DNA from: Kiritimatiellia bacterium
Lineage (GTDB): Bacteria > Verrucomicrobiota > Kiritimatiellia > CAIQIC01 > JAGNIJ01
Assembly: GCA_018001225.1 (NCBI GenBank)
Contig: JAGNIJ010000011.1
Location: 1-64,000, forward strand
Direction of reading: 5' to 3'
DNA length: 64,000 nucleotides
In this document: piece after piece, positions 35,061-44,324 of the stretch
Position numbering within the stretch: the first letter of the stretch is position 1
How the letters are laid out: the number at the start of each line of letters is the position of its first letter
Program-made: the position numbers and the translations under genes
Notes under the pieces: generated by a model
Told to the model about the DNA's origin: nothing
Database searches by the model: none
Seen by the model: only the letters and a program-made list of their open reading frames with translations

Positions 35061-37016
35061 TCAGGGCGAAAGGGGGGCCGCGGCGCGCTTGGCCAGGCGC
35101 CGTTCGAGCAGCCGGATGTTGATCAGAATCATCTCGTCCGACCACCGGCTTGCGGCCTCGCGGAAGACCGACAGGGCCTCCTCGTCGCGGCCCATGTTCC
35201 GGAGTTGAAGACCGAGCTGCGGCAGGAAGAACATGTTGTTCCGGTCCATCCGGTTGATCTCGATCAGGCGGGCCAGGGCTTCTTCCTTCCGGCCCTGCGC
35301 GTCGTCCGTGCGGGCGAGCCCGAAGAGGACCATCATGTCCAGCGGATTCCGGACGCGCGCCTTGTCATAGCACTCGAGGGCCAGGCCGGCCTGGCGCTTC
35401 TTCTCCTCGCCGTCGAGGGCCCAGAAGGCGCCGGTCCGATGGAGGTGGCCCAGGCTCAACCAGGGCCGCCAGTTGGCCCGATCCACGGCCCGGGCCTGTT
35501 CCAGCAGGCGCCGGGCGGGTTCCATCTCGAGCCGCTCCCGGCGCTGTTCCCCGAAATGGTGCAGCCCGTAGGAGAGCGCCGTCCGGAACGTCACGAGGAA
35601 GAGGACCAGCACGACCGCCAGGCCGCCGCCCCAGACCGCGCGGGCGCCGGCACCGCGGATCGCCCGGGGCCGCAGGGCGCCGGAGGCATACAAGCCGGAC
35701 GCGGTGACGCCGGCAAGCAGGACCAGCACCTGGTTGTTGGAATAGATGTGGAGGTTGAAGTCGAAGACGGCGTGCACGGCGGCGGCGGCGACGCTGCCGC
35801 AGAGCGCGGCGATGAAGTAGGCGTCCTTGTCGCGTTCGACGCGGCGCAGGAGGCGGAGGAACCCGGCCAGGCCGGTCCCCGCCACGGCCAGCATGAAGGC
35901 GAGGCCGACGAGGCCGTAGTCGGACGCGAAATGGAGGTACTCGTTGTGCGCGTAGTTGATGAGCAGGGCGAAGTTGTGCGAGCGGAAGCGGGGATACACC
36001 CAGCGGTAGCTGCCCGGGCCGTGGCCCAGCCACGGCTTCTCGCGGATCATCGGCAGCGTGTCGCGCCAGACGTCGAACCGCGCCTGCACCGCGCTGTCGG
36101 GATCGTGGACCATGGCACCCTTGACGCGTTCGCGCACCATAGGCGATACGCTCCACAACGCCGCCCCCAAGGCGAGGGCTAGCACCGGCAACACCACCAG
36201 CATCGTGACGAACCGCTTCACGCTGCGGCGCAGGGCGATCAGCGCCGCGGCCAGGCCCAGGCCGGCGGCGGCGCCGAGCCAGCCGCTACGCGACTCGGTC
36301 AGGTACAGCACGGGCAGCAGCAGGAGCAGCGTGTAGCCCGCCAGCAGGCGGAGCGGCAGGCCGGCCGCGGGAAGCGCCGCCAGCGCCAGGGCGAACGGCA
36401 GGACGATGGCGACCAGGTTGGCGAAATGGTTCGGGCAGAAGTACGTGCCGCTCGCGCGCAGGCCGTACTGCTCCGGCCGCTCCAGGTTGAGCACCATCCG
36501 CGAGTCATGGGCATACTGGATCACCGCGTACCAGCCGATCAGGGTGACCACGAAGAGGGTGATCCCGATGATCAGGCGCCAGCGGCTGCGCCGGGCCGCC
36601 AACTCGGTCCAGGCCCAGTACGCCCCGACGTAGCCGCCGACCTTCAGCATTTCGATGCGGGCCTCGTACGGCACCGCCGAGAAAGGAAGGATGGCCAGCG
36701 AGTACAGGAAGAAGAGGATTCCCATCACGCCGCCGGGCGGCACCTGGAGCAACTGCAACTCGGGCCGCAGCAGCGGCCGGGCCAGGAACAGGGCGATGCC
36801 CAGCCAGGCCAGCATCAGGAGGGGCCCGATGGACCAGAGGCGCACGGCGCCGAACAGCACCGCGCCCAGCAACGGGCCCGCCATCAGGAAAGCCAGCGCG
36901 GTCCACTCGTACAAGGATTGGCGCCGCGAAATGGGAAGCGCCGTGCGCCGGCGGCGCCGCTCCCCGCCTCCGTCATCGCGGAAGGGAACCCGGTCAGAAC
37001 GCGCTTCGGGGCACAA
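35061..37016 (-). CDS. O-antigen ligase/polymerase-type membrane protein (Wzy_C) with TPR-like tail
   Basis: A 651-residue inner-membrane protein. The best start is TTG at 37016 with GGGAGATG upstream, overlapping the export gene by 23 bases. About 12 helices; the Wzy_C signature is in the periplasmic loop DTLPMIREKPWLGHGPGSYR and YAHNEYLHFASDYGLVGL. The last 150 residues are helical and TPR-like (LGLQLRNMGRDEEALSVFREAA). It probably polymerises or ligates exopolysaccharide repeat units. Part of the EPS operon. Confidence 0.85.
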   Translation of the reverse strand: MCPEARSDRVPFRDDGGGERRRRRTALPISRRQSLYEWTALAFLMAGPLLGAVLFGAVRLWSIGPLLMLAWLGIALFLARPLLRPELQLLQVPPGGVMGILFFLYSLAILPFSAVPYEARIEMLKVGGYVGAYWAWTELAARRSRWRLIIGITLFVVTLIGWYAVIQYAHDSRMVLNLERPEQYGLRASGTYFCPNHFANLVAIVLPFALALAALPAAGLPLRLLAGYTLLLLLPVLYLTESRSGWLGAAAGLGLAAALIALRRSVKRFVTMLVVLPVLALALGAALWSVSPMVRERVKGAMVHDPDSAVQARFDVWRDTLPMIREKPWLGHGPGSYRWVYPRFRSHNFALLINYAHNEYLHFASDYGLVGLAFMLAVAGTGLAGFLRLLRRVERDKDAYFIAALCGSVAAAAVHAVFDFNLHIYSNNQVLVLLAGVTASGLYASGALRPRAIRGAGARAVWGGGLAVVLVLFLVTFRTALSYGLHHFGEQRRERLEMEPARRLLEQARAVDRANWRPWLSLGHLHRTGAFWALDGEEKKRQAGLALECYDKARVRNPLDMMVLFGLARTDDAQGRKEEALARLIEINRMDRNNMFFLPQLGLQLRNMGRDEEALSVFREAASRWSDEMILINIRLLERRLAKRAAAPLSP

Positions 37017-37866
37017 TGATCACATCTCCCGATTCGAGTTCCTTGTCTCGCGCGGGATTCTTCTCGATCTCGCGCATGTTGACCACGAAGCGCTGCTCGC
37101 CGCGCAACAGTTCCACGCGGCGCGAATTGGCGAACTCGGTATAGCCTCCCGCGGCGGCGATGGCCTGGAGAATCGTCGTCCCGCCCACGAGCTGGAAGCG
37201 GCCGGGCCCGCGGACCTCGCCCCTCACGAAGTACCCCTGGCTCGGGATGATGATGTTGACCCCGAGATCGCGGTAATAGCCCTCGTTGATATACCGGTCG
37301 CGGATTTCGCGCTCGAGCTCGGAGGGGGTTTTGCCCGCGGCCTGCACCACGTTGAGGAACGGAAGGTTGATGCACCCGTTCTCGTCAAGGATGCCCTCGA
37401 TGTTCTGCTGGCCACCGGGATACCCGGGGATGCCGCGCAGGGCGATGACGATGGGGTCCCCCGTCTTCATGCGATACACCCGGACGGGCTTGGTCGTCGC
37501 CACGCCCGACACCGCGGGTTCCTTGGGGGCCTTCTTCCACCACGGACGGCGCGTCTCGGCGGCCGCCGGGGCGGGCTCGGGGGGCGGGGTTTGAACCGCG
37601 GCCGGAGCATCCGAGGACGCCCTGGGCTTTCTTTGCCACCAGGAGCGGCGCGGTTCCTCCGCGGACGGGGCCGCCACGTTCGCGGACGCCACCGCGCCCG
37701 TGGCGGTGGCCGCGGGGTCCACTGCGGCCGGAGACGCCGGGGCCGCGGCCGGCGGCATGCGGGCGCCCGACGGCAGGACGATTTCCCCGGGCTTCGTCTT
37801 GAGGCGGGTGCATCCGCCGGCGGCCACCACCAGGAACAGGGCGAGGAGAAGGTTCAAGCGTTTCAC
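36994..37866 (-). CDS. Polysaccharide export lipoprotein (Wza-like)
   Basis: A 290-residue predicted outer-membrane lipoprotein (signal peptide ending VVAAGGC, Cys19). A long Pro/Ala linker (about 30-120) is followed by the poly-export domain (VYRMKTGDPIVIALRGIPGYP) and SLBB-type repeats (GYFVRGEVRGPGRFQLVGGTTILQAIAAAGG). It is shorter than Wza and the linker is unusual. It forms the export channel together with the co-encoded tyrosine kinase, 15 bases away. Confidence 0.9.
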   Translation of the reverse strand: MKRLNLLLALFLVVAAGGCTRLKTKPGEIVLPSGARMPPAAAPASPAAVDPAATATGAVASANVAAPSAEEPRRSWWQRKPRASSDAPAAVQTPPPEPAPAAAETRRPWWKKAPKEPAVSGVATTKPVRVYRMKTGDPIVIALRGIPGYPGGQQNIEGILDENGCINLPFLNVVQAAGKTPSELEREIRDRYINEGYYRDLGVNIIIPSQGYFVRGEVRGPGRFQLVGGTTILQAIAAAGGYTEFANSRRVELLRGEQRFVVNMREIEKNPARDKELESGDVIIVPRSAF

Positions 37867-37881
37867 GGTCCGGTTTCCTGT

Positions 37882-40002
37882 TTAGAGCACGTCTTTCTTG
37901 GAAGACGACGGGGTCCCGGATTCCTCCGCCCGCGCCTCTTCCGACGGCTCGTAATGTGAGTAGTAGGAATGATAATAGTAATAATAATCATCCCGCAAGA
38001 TATTGATGTTGTTCAGGATCACGCCCAGCACGTTGCCGCCGACGTTCTCCAGCATGCGCTTGGCCCGCAGGGAAATCTGGCGCGGATACTTGCGGTACTG
38101 CACCACCAGCATGACCCCGTCGACCTCGCTGGCCAGGATGGAGGCGTCCGTGACGCCCATGATCGGGGGCGAGTCGAAGAAGACGTAATCGTAACGGGCC
38201 TTGAGGTTCTTGATCAGCTCGCGCATCCGCTGGGAGTCCAGCAGGCCGAACGACGAGCGCGGCAGCTTGCCGCTGGGCAGGAAGTGCAGGTTCGGCACGC
38301 TGGTCGTCTTGATGGTTTCCTCGATCGGCACGTCCCGCATGAGCACGTTCGTGAGGCCGAAGCGGTTGGACGCCTTGAGGAAGGTGTGCTGCACGGGCCG
38401 CCGGAGGTCGGAGTCCACGATCAGCACCTTCTCGCCCAACTGCGCGCAGACGTACGCGAGGTTGAAGAGCGTGGTGGACTTGCCCTCGCCGACGCCGCCG
38501 CTGACCATCGCGTAGGCCCCGCCGGAGACGCCCTTGTTGGCAAACTGCATGTTGGTCTTGAGCACGCGGTAGACCTCCGCGTGGGGGCTGTCCGGGCCCT
38601 CTTCCGTCAGCGGGCGCACCTTCTGCGGGATGACGCCCAGGACGGGGAGGCTCAAGTAGTGCTCGACGTCGTCCACGGTCTTCACGGACGTGTCCAGGTA
38701 CTCGATGAAGTAAGCCAGGCCGACCCCGGCGCCCAAGCCGAGGATGATGCTCAAGATCAGGTTCAGGATCAGGTTGGGGCTGACCGGCCGCGAGGGCGGC
38801 TCGGCCGGATCGATCAGTTCCACGGGCGTGCGCGGCACTTCCATCTCGATGCCCTGCTGCGCCACCCGGGCGCGCAAGGCGTTGAGGATTTCACGCTGGA
38901 CCAGCATTTCCCGTTCGGCCCGCTGGAACGGCAGGTAACTCTCGCGCTCGGTCTCGATGTCCGCCGCCCGGGCCTGCTGCAACTCGGTTTCCAGGGCGTT
39001 GACGCGGGAAAGAGCCACCTCGTACTCCGCGCGCACGCCCTTCTTGAGCCCGCTCAAGGCGCTGGTCAACTTCTTGTTCAGCTCGTCCACCCCCGCCTGG
39101 AGCCGCTTGACCTCGGGATGGTTGGGCCCGTAGCTCTCCAGCATGACTTTCAGGCTGACCTCGGAATCGATCAGCTGCGCCCGGATGGTGGTCAGCACCT
39201 GGTCCTGCACGATGTAGGCCGAGGCCGACATCAGCTCCTCGCCCGACAGGGCCTCCAGCTGGTCCAACCGCGCTTTCCGCTGCAACATATCCACCCGGGA
39301 GGCGATGCGGTCCGCCTCGAGTTGCTGCAGGCGCAGCTTGTCCGCCCTGAAGCTCGCGATACCCTGCCCGATGATCGACAGGCCCAGCTCCGTGCGGATG
39401 CGCTCCACTTCCTGTTCCGCCTCGTCCACCTTGTCCTGCTGCTTTTTCAGTTCCTGCTCGAGGGCCTCCACCGCGCGCTTGACCTCCCGTCGCTTGTTGG
39501 AAAGGCGCTGGTCACGGTACACCGCGGCGATTTCGTTCGCGATCTGGGCGGCTTCCTCCGGGCTCTCGCGGTACGCCTGGACGGTGATCAGGCTCGTGTC
39601 CCGGAATTGCTCCACCTTGATGCTGCGGCTCAATTGCATGTAGGTGGTCTCGCGGTCCAGGGGCGAGCCGTCTTCGTTGAGCTGTTCGCCCCACACCTGC
39701 TGCAGGTTCAGGTTGTTCATGACCAGGTACAGGATCTGGCGCGACTGGATCATTTCATACTGGGTGCGCAGGAAGAAGGGATTGTACTGGGGAATATACT
39801 GCCTCTCGAACACGTCGACGTCCATGGTGTCCTCGCGCACCAGGATGCGCGCGTCGGCCATGTACTTCTTGGGAAGGATCAGCGTGAACGCCACGCCGGT
39901 GAGAACCACCAGCAGCGTCACGGCGAGGATGATTTCCTTGCGCGACCGGATGACGCGCCAGTAGTCAAGAAAATGCAGTTGCTCTTCCTTCGGCTGTTCC
40001 AT
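37882..40002 (-). CDS. Polysaccharide co-polymerase with bacterial tyrosine kinase (Wzc-like)
   Basis: A 706-residue inner-membrane protein. N-terminal Wzz domain with helices near 30-50 and 405-430, a long periplasmic coiled coil (about 180-400), then a cytoplasmic BY-kinase domain. Walker A is GGVGEGKSTTLFNLA (about 497-511), Walker A' VLIVDSDLRRP and Walker B YVFFDSPPIMG. The C-terminal tyrosine cluster DDYYYYYHSYYSHYE (about 670-685) is the autophosphorylation tail. It controls EPS chain length and export. Confidence 0.95.
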   Translation of the reverse strand: MEQPKEEQLHFLDYWRVIRSRKEIILAVTLLVVLTGVAFTLILPKKYMADARILVREDTMDVDVFERQYIPQYNPFFLRTQYEMIQSRQILYLVMNNLNLQQVWGEQLNEDGSPLDRETTYMQLSRSIKVEQFRDTSLITVQAYRESPEEAAQIANEIAAVYRDQRLSNKRREVKRAVEALEQELKKQQDKVDEAEQEVERIRTELGLSIIGQGIASFRADKLRLQQLEADRIASRVDMLQRKARLDQLEALSGEELMSASAYIVQDQVLTTIRAQLIDSEVSLKVMLESYGPNHPEVKRLQAGVDELNKKLTSALSGLKKGVRAEYEVALSRVNALETELQQARAADIETERESYLPFQRAEREMLVQREILNALRARVAQQGIEMEVPRTPVELIDPAEPPSRPVSPNLILNLILSIILGLGAGVGLAYFIEYLDTSVKTVDDVEHYLSLPVLGVIPQKVRPLTEEGPDSPHAEVYRVLKTNMQFANKGVSGGAYAMVSGGVGEGKSTTLFNLAYVCAQLGEKVLIVDSDLRRPVQHTFLKASNRFGLTNVLMRDVPIEETIKTTSVPNLHFLPSGKLPRSSFGLLDSQRMRELIKNLKARYDYVFFDSPPIMGVTDASILASEVDGVMLVVQYRKYPRQISLRAKRMLENVGGNVLGVILNNINILRDDYYYYYHSYYSHYEPSEEARAEESGTPSSSKKDVL

Positions 40003-40078
40003 GAGCGTACTCTCTGAAAAAGGGCGCCGGCAAGGCCCCTCGCCCTGCCAGCGCCTTGAATCCTTGACGACCCTCTAC

Positions 40079-40097
40079 CCGGGCGCCGAGCGCCCGG
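40079..40097. repeat. GC-rich intergenic stem-loop
   Basis: CCGGGCGC and GCGCCCGG around CGA in the 99-base gap between the barrel and tyrosine-kinase genes. No T-tract, so it may tune mRNA levels rather than end transcription. Confidence 0.4.
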
Positions 40098-40101
40098 CCA
40101 A

Positions 40102-41295
40102 TCAGAATTGAATCTTCCAGCCCAGGCTCAACCGGTTGCGGTCGTACGATTGACGCAACGTGGCGCCCGTGCTGTCTTCCAGGTCCGATTCGAAGTCCTG
40201 GTACTGCCACCCGGCTTCCAGCCAGTTGGACCGATTCAGCTGGTACGTGGCCCGGGCACTGACCAGCAGAATCTGCTCGTTTCCGTCCGTGACCTGGCCG
40301 GGCTCGATGGAATCGTCGGCATCATACTCGCCGTCCGAGTAGGAGCCGCTCAAGTAGAACGAGATCTTCGCCGTGAAGTCGTGCGCCAGGCTCGCGTAGA
40401 CGCGGGCGCGGGTCTGGTTCGCATACGGGAACACGTCGGTTTCAAACAGCGAGTAGCCGCCGCCCAGCGAGAGCCGCGTGGCCGGCGAAGGCACGAAGGT
40501 CAGGGCCGCGTCCACGTACGGCGCGGAATCGTCGCCCAAGTCGTCGTCGTTATACGACTTCTCCTGGAACCCGCCGTGCAGGATGGCAATGAGGTTCGGG
40601 CTGAAGGTGTGCTCCGCGCCCGCGCCGGCCGACAGCGTCTGCGAGCCGCGATCCGGACCCTCGTAATCCACATCCTCCATGCGCAGCTCGCCGAGCAGGG
40701 CCGTCTCGGGCACGAGCTGGTGCCGCAGCGTGAGCCCGCCGACCAGCAGGTCGAAATCGTCCGTGTCCGAGACCGTGCTGTCGTCGTACCGCATCAGGAT
40801 GTAGCGGCCGGCGACGTCCAGGCGGGTCTGGGGACGGAACATGTAGCTCAACGTGCCGTTGGCCGTGTTGTAGATGAAGTCATCCTTCTCCCGCACCACG
40901 ACGTCCCGATCCGTCAGCTCGGGCTGCTCGCCGCGGCGAAAGGTATCGATGGCGCTCAAGGCCAGGCGAGGGGTGAACACGTGGTTCAGGACCAGGTCGA
41001 ACTCGTGGTTCAGATCGGTGTCATCCGGCTCCCGGTCGCTCCACCACACGAACGAAGGCCGGTAGCGCAGACTCATGAACGTCTGCTCCAGCCGGTAGTT
41101 CAGCATGATCTCGATTTCCTCGATGATCTTGACGCTGTCGTTCTTGTCCGTTTCTTCCTGGTAGATGTTGTCGTCGTACTCCAGGCGCAAACGGTTGATG
41201 ATCTGGTACGGCTTGACGCCTTCCAGGGCCCCCGCCACTTCACCCAGAACCATCAGGATGCCCACCGCCACGAATACCCACGCTGTTCGTTTCAT
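40102..41295 (-). CDS. Outer-membrane beta-barrel protein of the EPS locus
   Basis: A 397-residue exported protein. ATG at 41295 has a GAGGAGG ribosome site; an upstream ATG lies inside that site and is not preferred. Signal peptide ends near GEVAGA. The rest alternates polar and aromatic residues in barrel-type strands (LRLEYDDNIYQEE, LRYRPSFVWWSDRE) and ends WLEAGWQYQDF...LGWKIQF with a terminal Phe, as in outer-membrane barrels. Similar proteins (BBP2/DUF560-like) accompany EPS export loci. Probably part of the export machine. Confidence 0.75.
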   Translation of the reverse strand: MKRTAWVFVAVGILMVLGEVAGALEGVKPYQIINRLRLEYDDNIYQEETDKNDSVKIIEEIEIMLNYRLEQTFMSLRYRPSFVWWSDREPDDTDLNHEFDLVLNHVFTPRLALSAIDTFRRGEQPELTDRDVVVREKDDFIYNTANGTLSYMFRPQTRLDVAGRYILMRYDDSTVSDTDDFDLLVGGLTLRHQLVPETALLGELRMEDVDYEGPDRGSQTLSAGAGAEHTFSPNLIAILHGGFQEKSYNDDDLGDDSAPYVDAALTFVPSPATRLSLGGGYSLFETDVFPYANQTRARVYASLAHDFTAKISFYLSGSYSDGEYDADDSIEPGQVTDGNEQILLVSARATYQLNRSNWLEAGWQYQDFESDLEDSTGATLRQSYDRNRLSLGWKIQF

Positions 41296-41344
41296 GCTCG
41301 CTCGCCTCCTCATAATAAGGAATGGTTGCCTTGCGCCGCCGGCT

Positions 41345-41965
41345 TCAATCGGGCGTCAGCGGACGGAACTCGCCGTTGATGAATTCAAACTGGCTGAACA
41401 CGCGAACGACGTATTCCATGTCCACGCCGTACTGCATTTCGTCCACAGGATTGAAACGGTGCCGCTTGACCAGCGGGTCCACGTTCGCCGCGGCCACGTG
41501 CGTCGCGACCGGCTCGGGCAGGGGCTCGAGATAGGAGACCGCCTCGCCGACGGAATCCATCGGGACGCCGAGGCTCTTCAGGTAGTCGATCCATTCCTTC
41601 GGGTCGTCGGGATTCTCGATCTCGCCCTGCTTCTTGAGCGCCTGCACGATCACGCGTGCCAGGTCGGCCTTCGTCACCACCTTGTCGCCCGCCCAGCCCT
41701 CGGCCGGCGAGATGCTGTTGTCCAGCAGGATGGCGTAGCATTGCTGGTCGCTCGGCGCCACCGGGAGGAAGCGCGCCAGGCCGAGAATCTTGACCATCAT
41801 CTGGGCCAACTCGGCTTGGGTTACCTGGGCCACCGCCGGAGCTTCGGCGGCCGGCTTGTCCGCTTTCTTCGCCTTCTTCGCCTTCTTCTCCGCGGCCATA
41901 CCCGTCGGGGCCAGCATGGCCAGACCCACCACCGCCACCAACACGGTCATTCCGATTTTTTTCAT
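41345..41965 (-). CDS. Secreted protein at the head of the EPS operon
   Basis: A 206-residue exported protein with a GGAGG ribosome site. Signal peptide to about 24 (LAPTGMAAE), then a Lys/Ala-rich segment (KKAKKAKKADKPAAEAPA) and a helical domain (ELAQMMVKILGL, KADLARVIVQALKK) that resembles SLH-like or periplasmic binding modules, but I do not recognise it. It is the first gene of the minus-strand EPS run, 49 bases before the barrel gene. Confidence 0.65.
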   Translation of the reverse strand: MKKIGMTVLVAVVGLAMLAPTGMAAEKKAKKAKKADKPAAEAPAVAQVTQAELAQMMVKILGLARFLPVAPSDQQCYAILLDNSISPAEGWAGDKVVTKADLARVIVQALKKQGEIENPDDPKEWIDYLKSLGVPMDSVGEAVSYLEPLPEPVATHVAAANVDPLVKRHRFNPVDEMQYGVDMEYVVRVFSQFEFINGEFRPLTPD

Positions 41966-42063
41966 TCGCCCTTCCTCCAGCTTGGTCTTGATACGTAAAT
42001 ACCCTTATCCCGAAAAGCGAGACTCTCCTTCTTCATGGCTTCTGGAAACTCACGTATGACAGA

Positions 42064-42093
42064 AACCTACCCTACCCCTCCCCAAACCGTCAA
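42064..42093 (-). promoter_or_regulatory. Candidate promoter of the EPS operon
   Basis: On the minus strand TTGACG (42088-42093) and TAGGTT (42064-42069) are spaced by 18 bases in the divergent gap 41966-42177. It leaves a leader of about 90 bases before the start at 41965. Confidence 0.35.
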
Positions 42094-42177
42094 CAGGTAT
42101 ATTTGCCATAGAAGCGCTTTTTTTACACCCCGCCACCCTGTTGCCAGGGCCGGTCGTCCTCTGATAGAGTGCCACCC

Positions 42178-43164
42178 ATGACGCCACAGACCTCTTTTAC
42201 CATCCTGCTGACCCCGGCGCAACAGGAAGTGCTGACGCGCCTGCTCCGCGCCGGGAATTACGCTCCCCTGACCATCCCCCACGCCACGGTGGCCGCCGAG
42301 GGACAGGATTGCCGTATCTCCTTGTACAAGAGCGGGAAATGCCTAGTCCAGGGCAAGGGCGCCCGGGAGTGGGTCGAATTCGTACTCGAGCCCCAGGTGC
42401 TCGGAGAGGCCCGGCTGGGCTACGAGGAGGTCCGCCAGCCGGAGGTCTTCCAGCCCCATATCGGCGTGGACGAGAGCGGCAAGGGCGACTTCTTCGGCCC
42501 CCTCGTCATCTCCGCCGTTTATGTGGACGAGCGCCTGGTCCGCCTCTTCCGCGACATGAACGTCCGCGACAGCAAGACCATCACCAGCGAGCGCAAGGCG
42601 CTCGACCTCGACGAGGCCATCCGCAGGGCCGTCGCCGGCCGCTTCGCCCTCATCGCCATCGGGCCCCGCGCCTACAACCGCCTCTACGCGAGTATGGGCA
42701 ACGTCAACCGGATCCTCGCCTGGGGCCACGCCCGCGCCATCGAAAATGTCCTGGAGCGCGTGCCCGATTGCCCCCGCGCCGTCGCCGACCAGTTCGGCCC
42801 GAAGCGCCAGATCGAGCAGGCCCTGATGAAGAAGGGCCGGAAAATAAAACTCGAGCAGCGGCCGCGCGCGGAGTCCGATCCCGCCGTCGCCGCCGCCTCC
42901 ATCGTCGCGCGCGCCGGCTTCGTCCGCGCGCTCCAGCAGATCGGCAAGCAGTACAACGTCACCATCCCCAAGGGCGCGTCCGACGCCGTCCGCGCCGTCG
43001 CCGTCCAGCTCGTGAAGTCGAAGGGGCCGCCACTCCTGCTCGACGTCGCGAAGTGCCACTTCCGCACGGCCGACCAGGTCCTCGCGGAGGCCGGCTCGTC
43101 GCGCGCCGCGCTCGGGCCCGAAGGTCAGGCGGTCTCCAAGCCGCGCCGGGAGGAACCCTCATGA
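42178..43164 (+). CDS. rnhC: Ribonuclease HIII
   Basis: A 328-residue cytoplasmic enzyme that removes RNA from RNA-DNA hybrids. An N-terminal TBP-like domain (about 1-90) typical of HIII precedes the catalytic domain. VDESGKGDFFGP places the acidic residues Asp98 and Glu99; further acids are in DSKTIT and in the AESDPAVAAASIVAR region. This replaces RNase HII in several PVC bacteria and Firmicutes. The start at 42178 is ATG without a strong ribosome site; a GTG three codons earlier is possible. It overlaps the next gene by four bases. Confidence 0.93.
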   Translation: MTPQTSFTILLTPAQQEVLTRLLRAGNYAPLTIPHATVAAEGQDCRISLYKSGKCLVQGKGAREWVEFVLEPQVLGEARLGYEEVRQPEVFQPHIGVDESGKGDFFGPLVISAVYVDERLVRLFRDMNVRDSKTITSERKALDLDEAIRRAVAGRFALIAIGPRAYNRLYASMGNVNRILAWGHARAIENVLERVPDCPRAVADQFGPKRQIEQALMKKGRKIKLEQRPRAESDPAVAAASIVARAGFVRALQQIGKQYNVTIPKGASDAVRAVAVQLVKSKGPPLLLDVAKCHFRTADQVLAEAGSSRAALGPEGQAVSKPRREEPS

Positions 43165-44021
43165 AGCTCGTGCGATTCGGTCCGCCCGGACAGGAGCGCC
43201 CCGGCGTGTGGCTGGACGACACCCCCGGCATCCTCGATGTCCGAGCCATGGCCTTCGACATTGAGGACTACGACGCGCACTTCTTCTCGCGCTGGGGCCT
43301 GGAGCGCCTGCGCGGCCTGCTCGCGGAAAAGAACCGGAAGATCGTTCCCGCGGAAGGCGTCCGCCTCGGCCCGCCCGTCGCGCGCCCCGGCAAGATCATC
43401 TGCCTCGGCAAGAACTACCGCGATCACATCGCGGAGTTCGATTCGAAGACGCCCGACCGCCCGATCCTCTTCGCCAAGGCCGCGACCGCGCTCGTCGGGC
43501 CGTACGACGCCATTCGCCTACCCGCCGACGCCGAAGCGGACGTCGAGGTCGAACTCGCCGCCGTCATCGGAAAGACGGCGCGGAACCTTTCTGAAGGCGA
43601 CGCGATGTCCTGCGTCGCGGGCTACACGATCCTCGACGATGTCACCGACCGCGCGGCGCAGCGCGCCGACGGCCAGTGGTTCCGCGCGAAGAGCCGGGAC
43701 ACGTTCTGCCCGCTCGGCCCGTTCCTCGTCACCGCGGACGAGGTGCCCGACCCGTACGTGTTGCGGCTGACCTCGAAGATCCGCGGGCAGCTCCTACAGG
43801 ACGCCCGCGCATCGGACATGATCTTCAAGCTCGCGTATTTGATCGCCTACGCAAGCGCCGCCATGACGCTCGAACCCGGCGACGTGCTCTCCACCGGCAC
43901 GCCGGGCGGCATCGGTTCCGCGCGCAAGCCCCCGGTCCTGCTGCGGCCCGGCGACGAGGTCGAGGTCGCCATCGAGGGCCTCGGTGTGCAACGGAACCGG
44001 GTGGAGAGCGACGCCCTGTAG
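43161..44021 (+). CDS. Fumarylacetoacetate hydrolase family protein
   Basis: A 286-residue metal-dependent enzyme. The N-terminal domain (about 1-70) is followed by the FAH catalytic fold: KIICLGKNYRDHIAEF, then EADVEVELAAVIGK with the Glu-x-Glu metal ligands, VAGYTILDDVTDR with the Asp ligand, and TGTPGGIG. Family members cleave or hydrate acylpyruvate-type acids. Substrate is unknown. ATGA overlap with rnhC. Its stop codon TAG lies inside a dispersed hairpin element (44015-44073). Confidence 0.88.
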   Translation: MKLVRFGPPGQERPGVWLDDTPGILDVRAMAFDIEDYDAHFFSRWGLERLRGLLAEKNRKIVPAEGVRLGPPVARPGKIICLGKNYRDHIAEFDSKTPDRPILFAKAATALVGPYDAIRLPADAEADVEVELAAVIGKTARNLSEGDAMSCVAGYTILDDVTDRAAQRADGQWFRAKSRDTFCPLGPFLVTADEVPDPYVLRLTSKIRGQLLQDARASDMIFKLAYLIAYASAAMTLEPGDVLSTGTPGGIGSARKPPVLLRPGDEVEVAIEGLGVQRNRVESDAL

Positions 44022-44073
44022 CTCCGGCGCTCCGCCGCCGGAGCTTCCGCCGACAGAGCGGCGGAACTACAGG
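44015..44073. repeat. Two-hairpin element with CCTGTAG/CTACAGG ends
   Basis: Terminal repeats CCTGTAG (44015-44021) and CTACAGG (44067-44073) enclose two hairpins: CTCCGGCG/CGCCGGAG and TTCCGCCG/CGGCGGAA. The same design with GTAG/CTAC ends occurs at 49416-49486. Confidence 0.75.
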
Positions 44074-44080
44074 ACCGACG

Positions 44081-44137
44081 TCGCGGGAGCTCCGCCCTCC
44101 ATCTTCGTATCGGTCTTTGGAGGAGCGAACTCCGCGA
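44081..44137. repeat. Dispersed inverted repeat, TCGCGGG family
   Basis: Left arm 44081-44101 differs at one base from the arm at 21721-21741. The right arm (44118-44137) pairs with it. Sits 28 bases before the tRNA gene's 3' side. Confidence 0.7.
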
Positions 44138-44165
44138 GCCCGCCCCATAGCAGGATCACGCCGGG

Positions 44166-44239
44166 TGGGCCCAGTAGGACTCGAACCTACGACCAGAGGA
44201 TTATGAGTCCCCTGCTCTGACCAACTGAGCTATGGGCCC
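44166..44239 (-). tRNA. tRNA-Ile(CAU) (lysidine-type)
   Basis: On the minus strand a 74-base cloverleaf: acceptor GGGCCCA/TGGGCCC, D-stem GCTC/GAGC, anticodon arm GGGGA-CTCATAA-TCCTC with anticodon CAT, and T-arm GTAGG-TTCGAGT-CCTAC with discriminator A. The ACTCATAATC loop context matches bacterial tRNA-Ile2, whose C34 is modified to lysidine by TilS, rather than elongator Met. CCA is not encoded. Confidence 0.92.
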
Positions 44240-44324
44240 ATCCGGCGCGACAAGCTTGGACTTTACGCCTCAACGCGGTGCGGCGGCCAGAGGATTATTC
44301 GCGCCACCGGAGGAGGTAAACATG

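Noticed and set aside
44166-44239. Elongator tRNA-Met
   Set aside because: The CAT anticodon fits Met too, but the ACTCATAATC loop context and stem match tRNA-Ile2; assignment would be confirmed by a tRNA model search.
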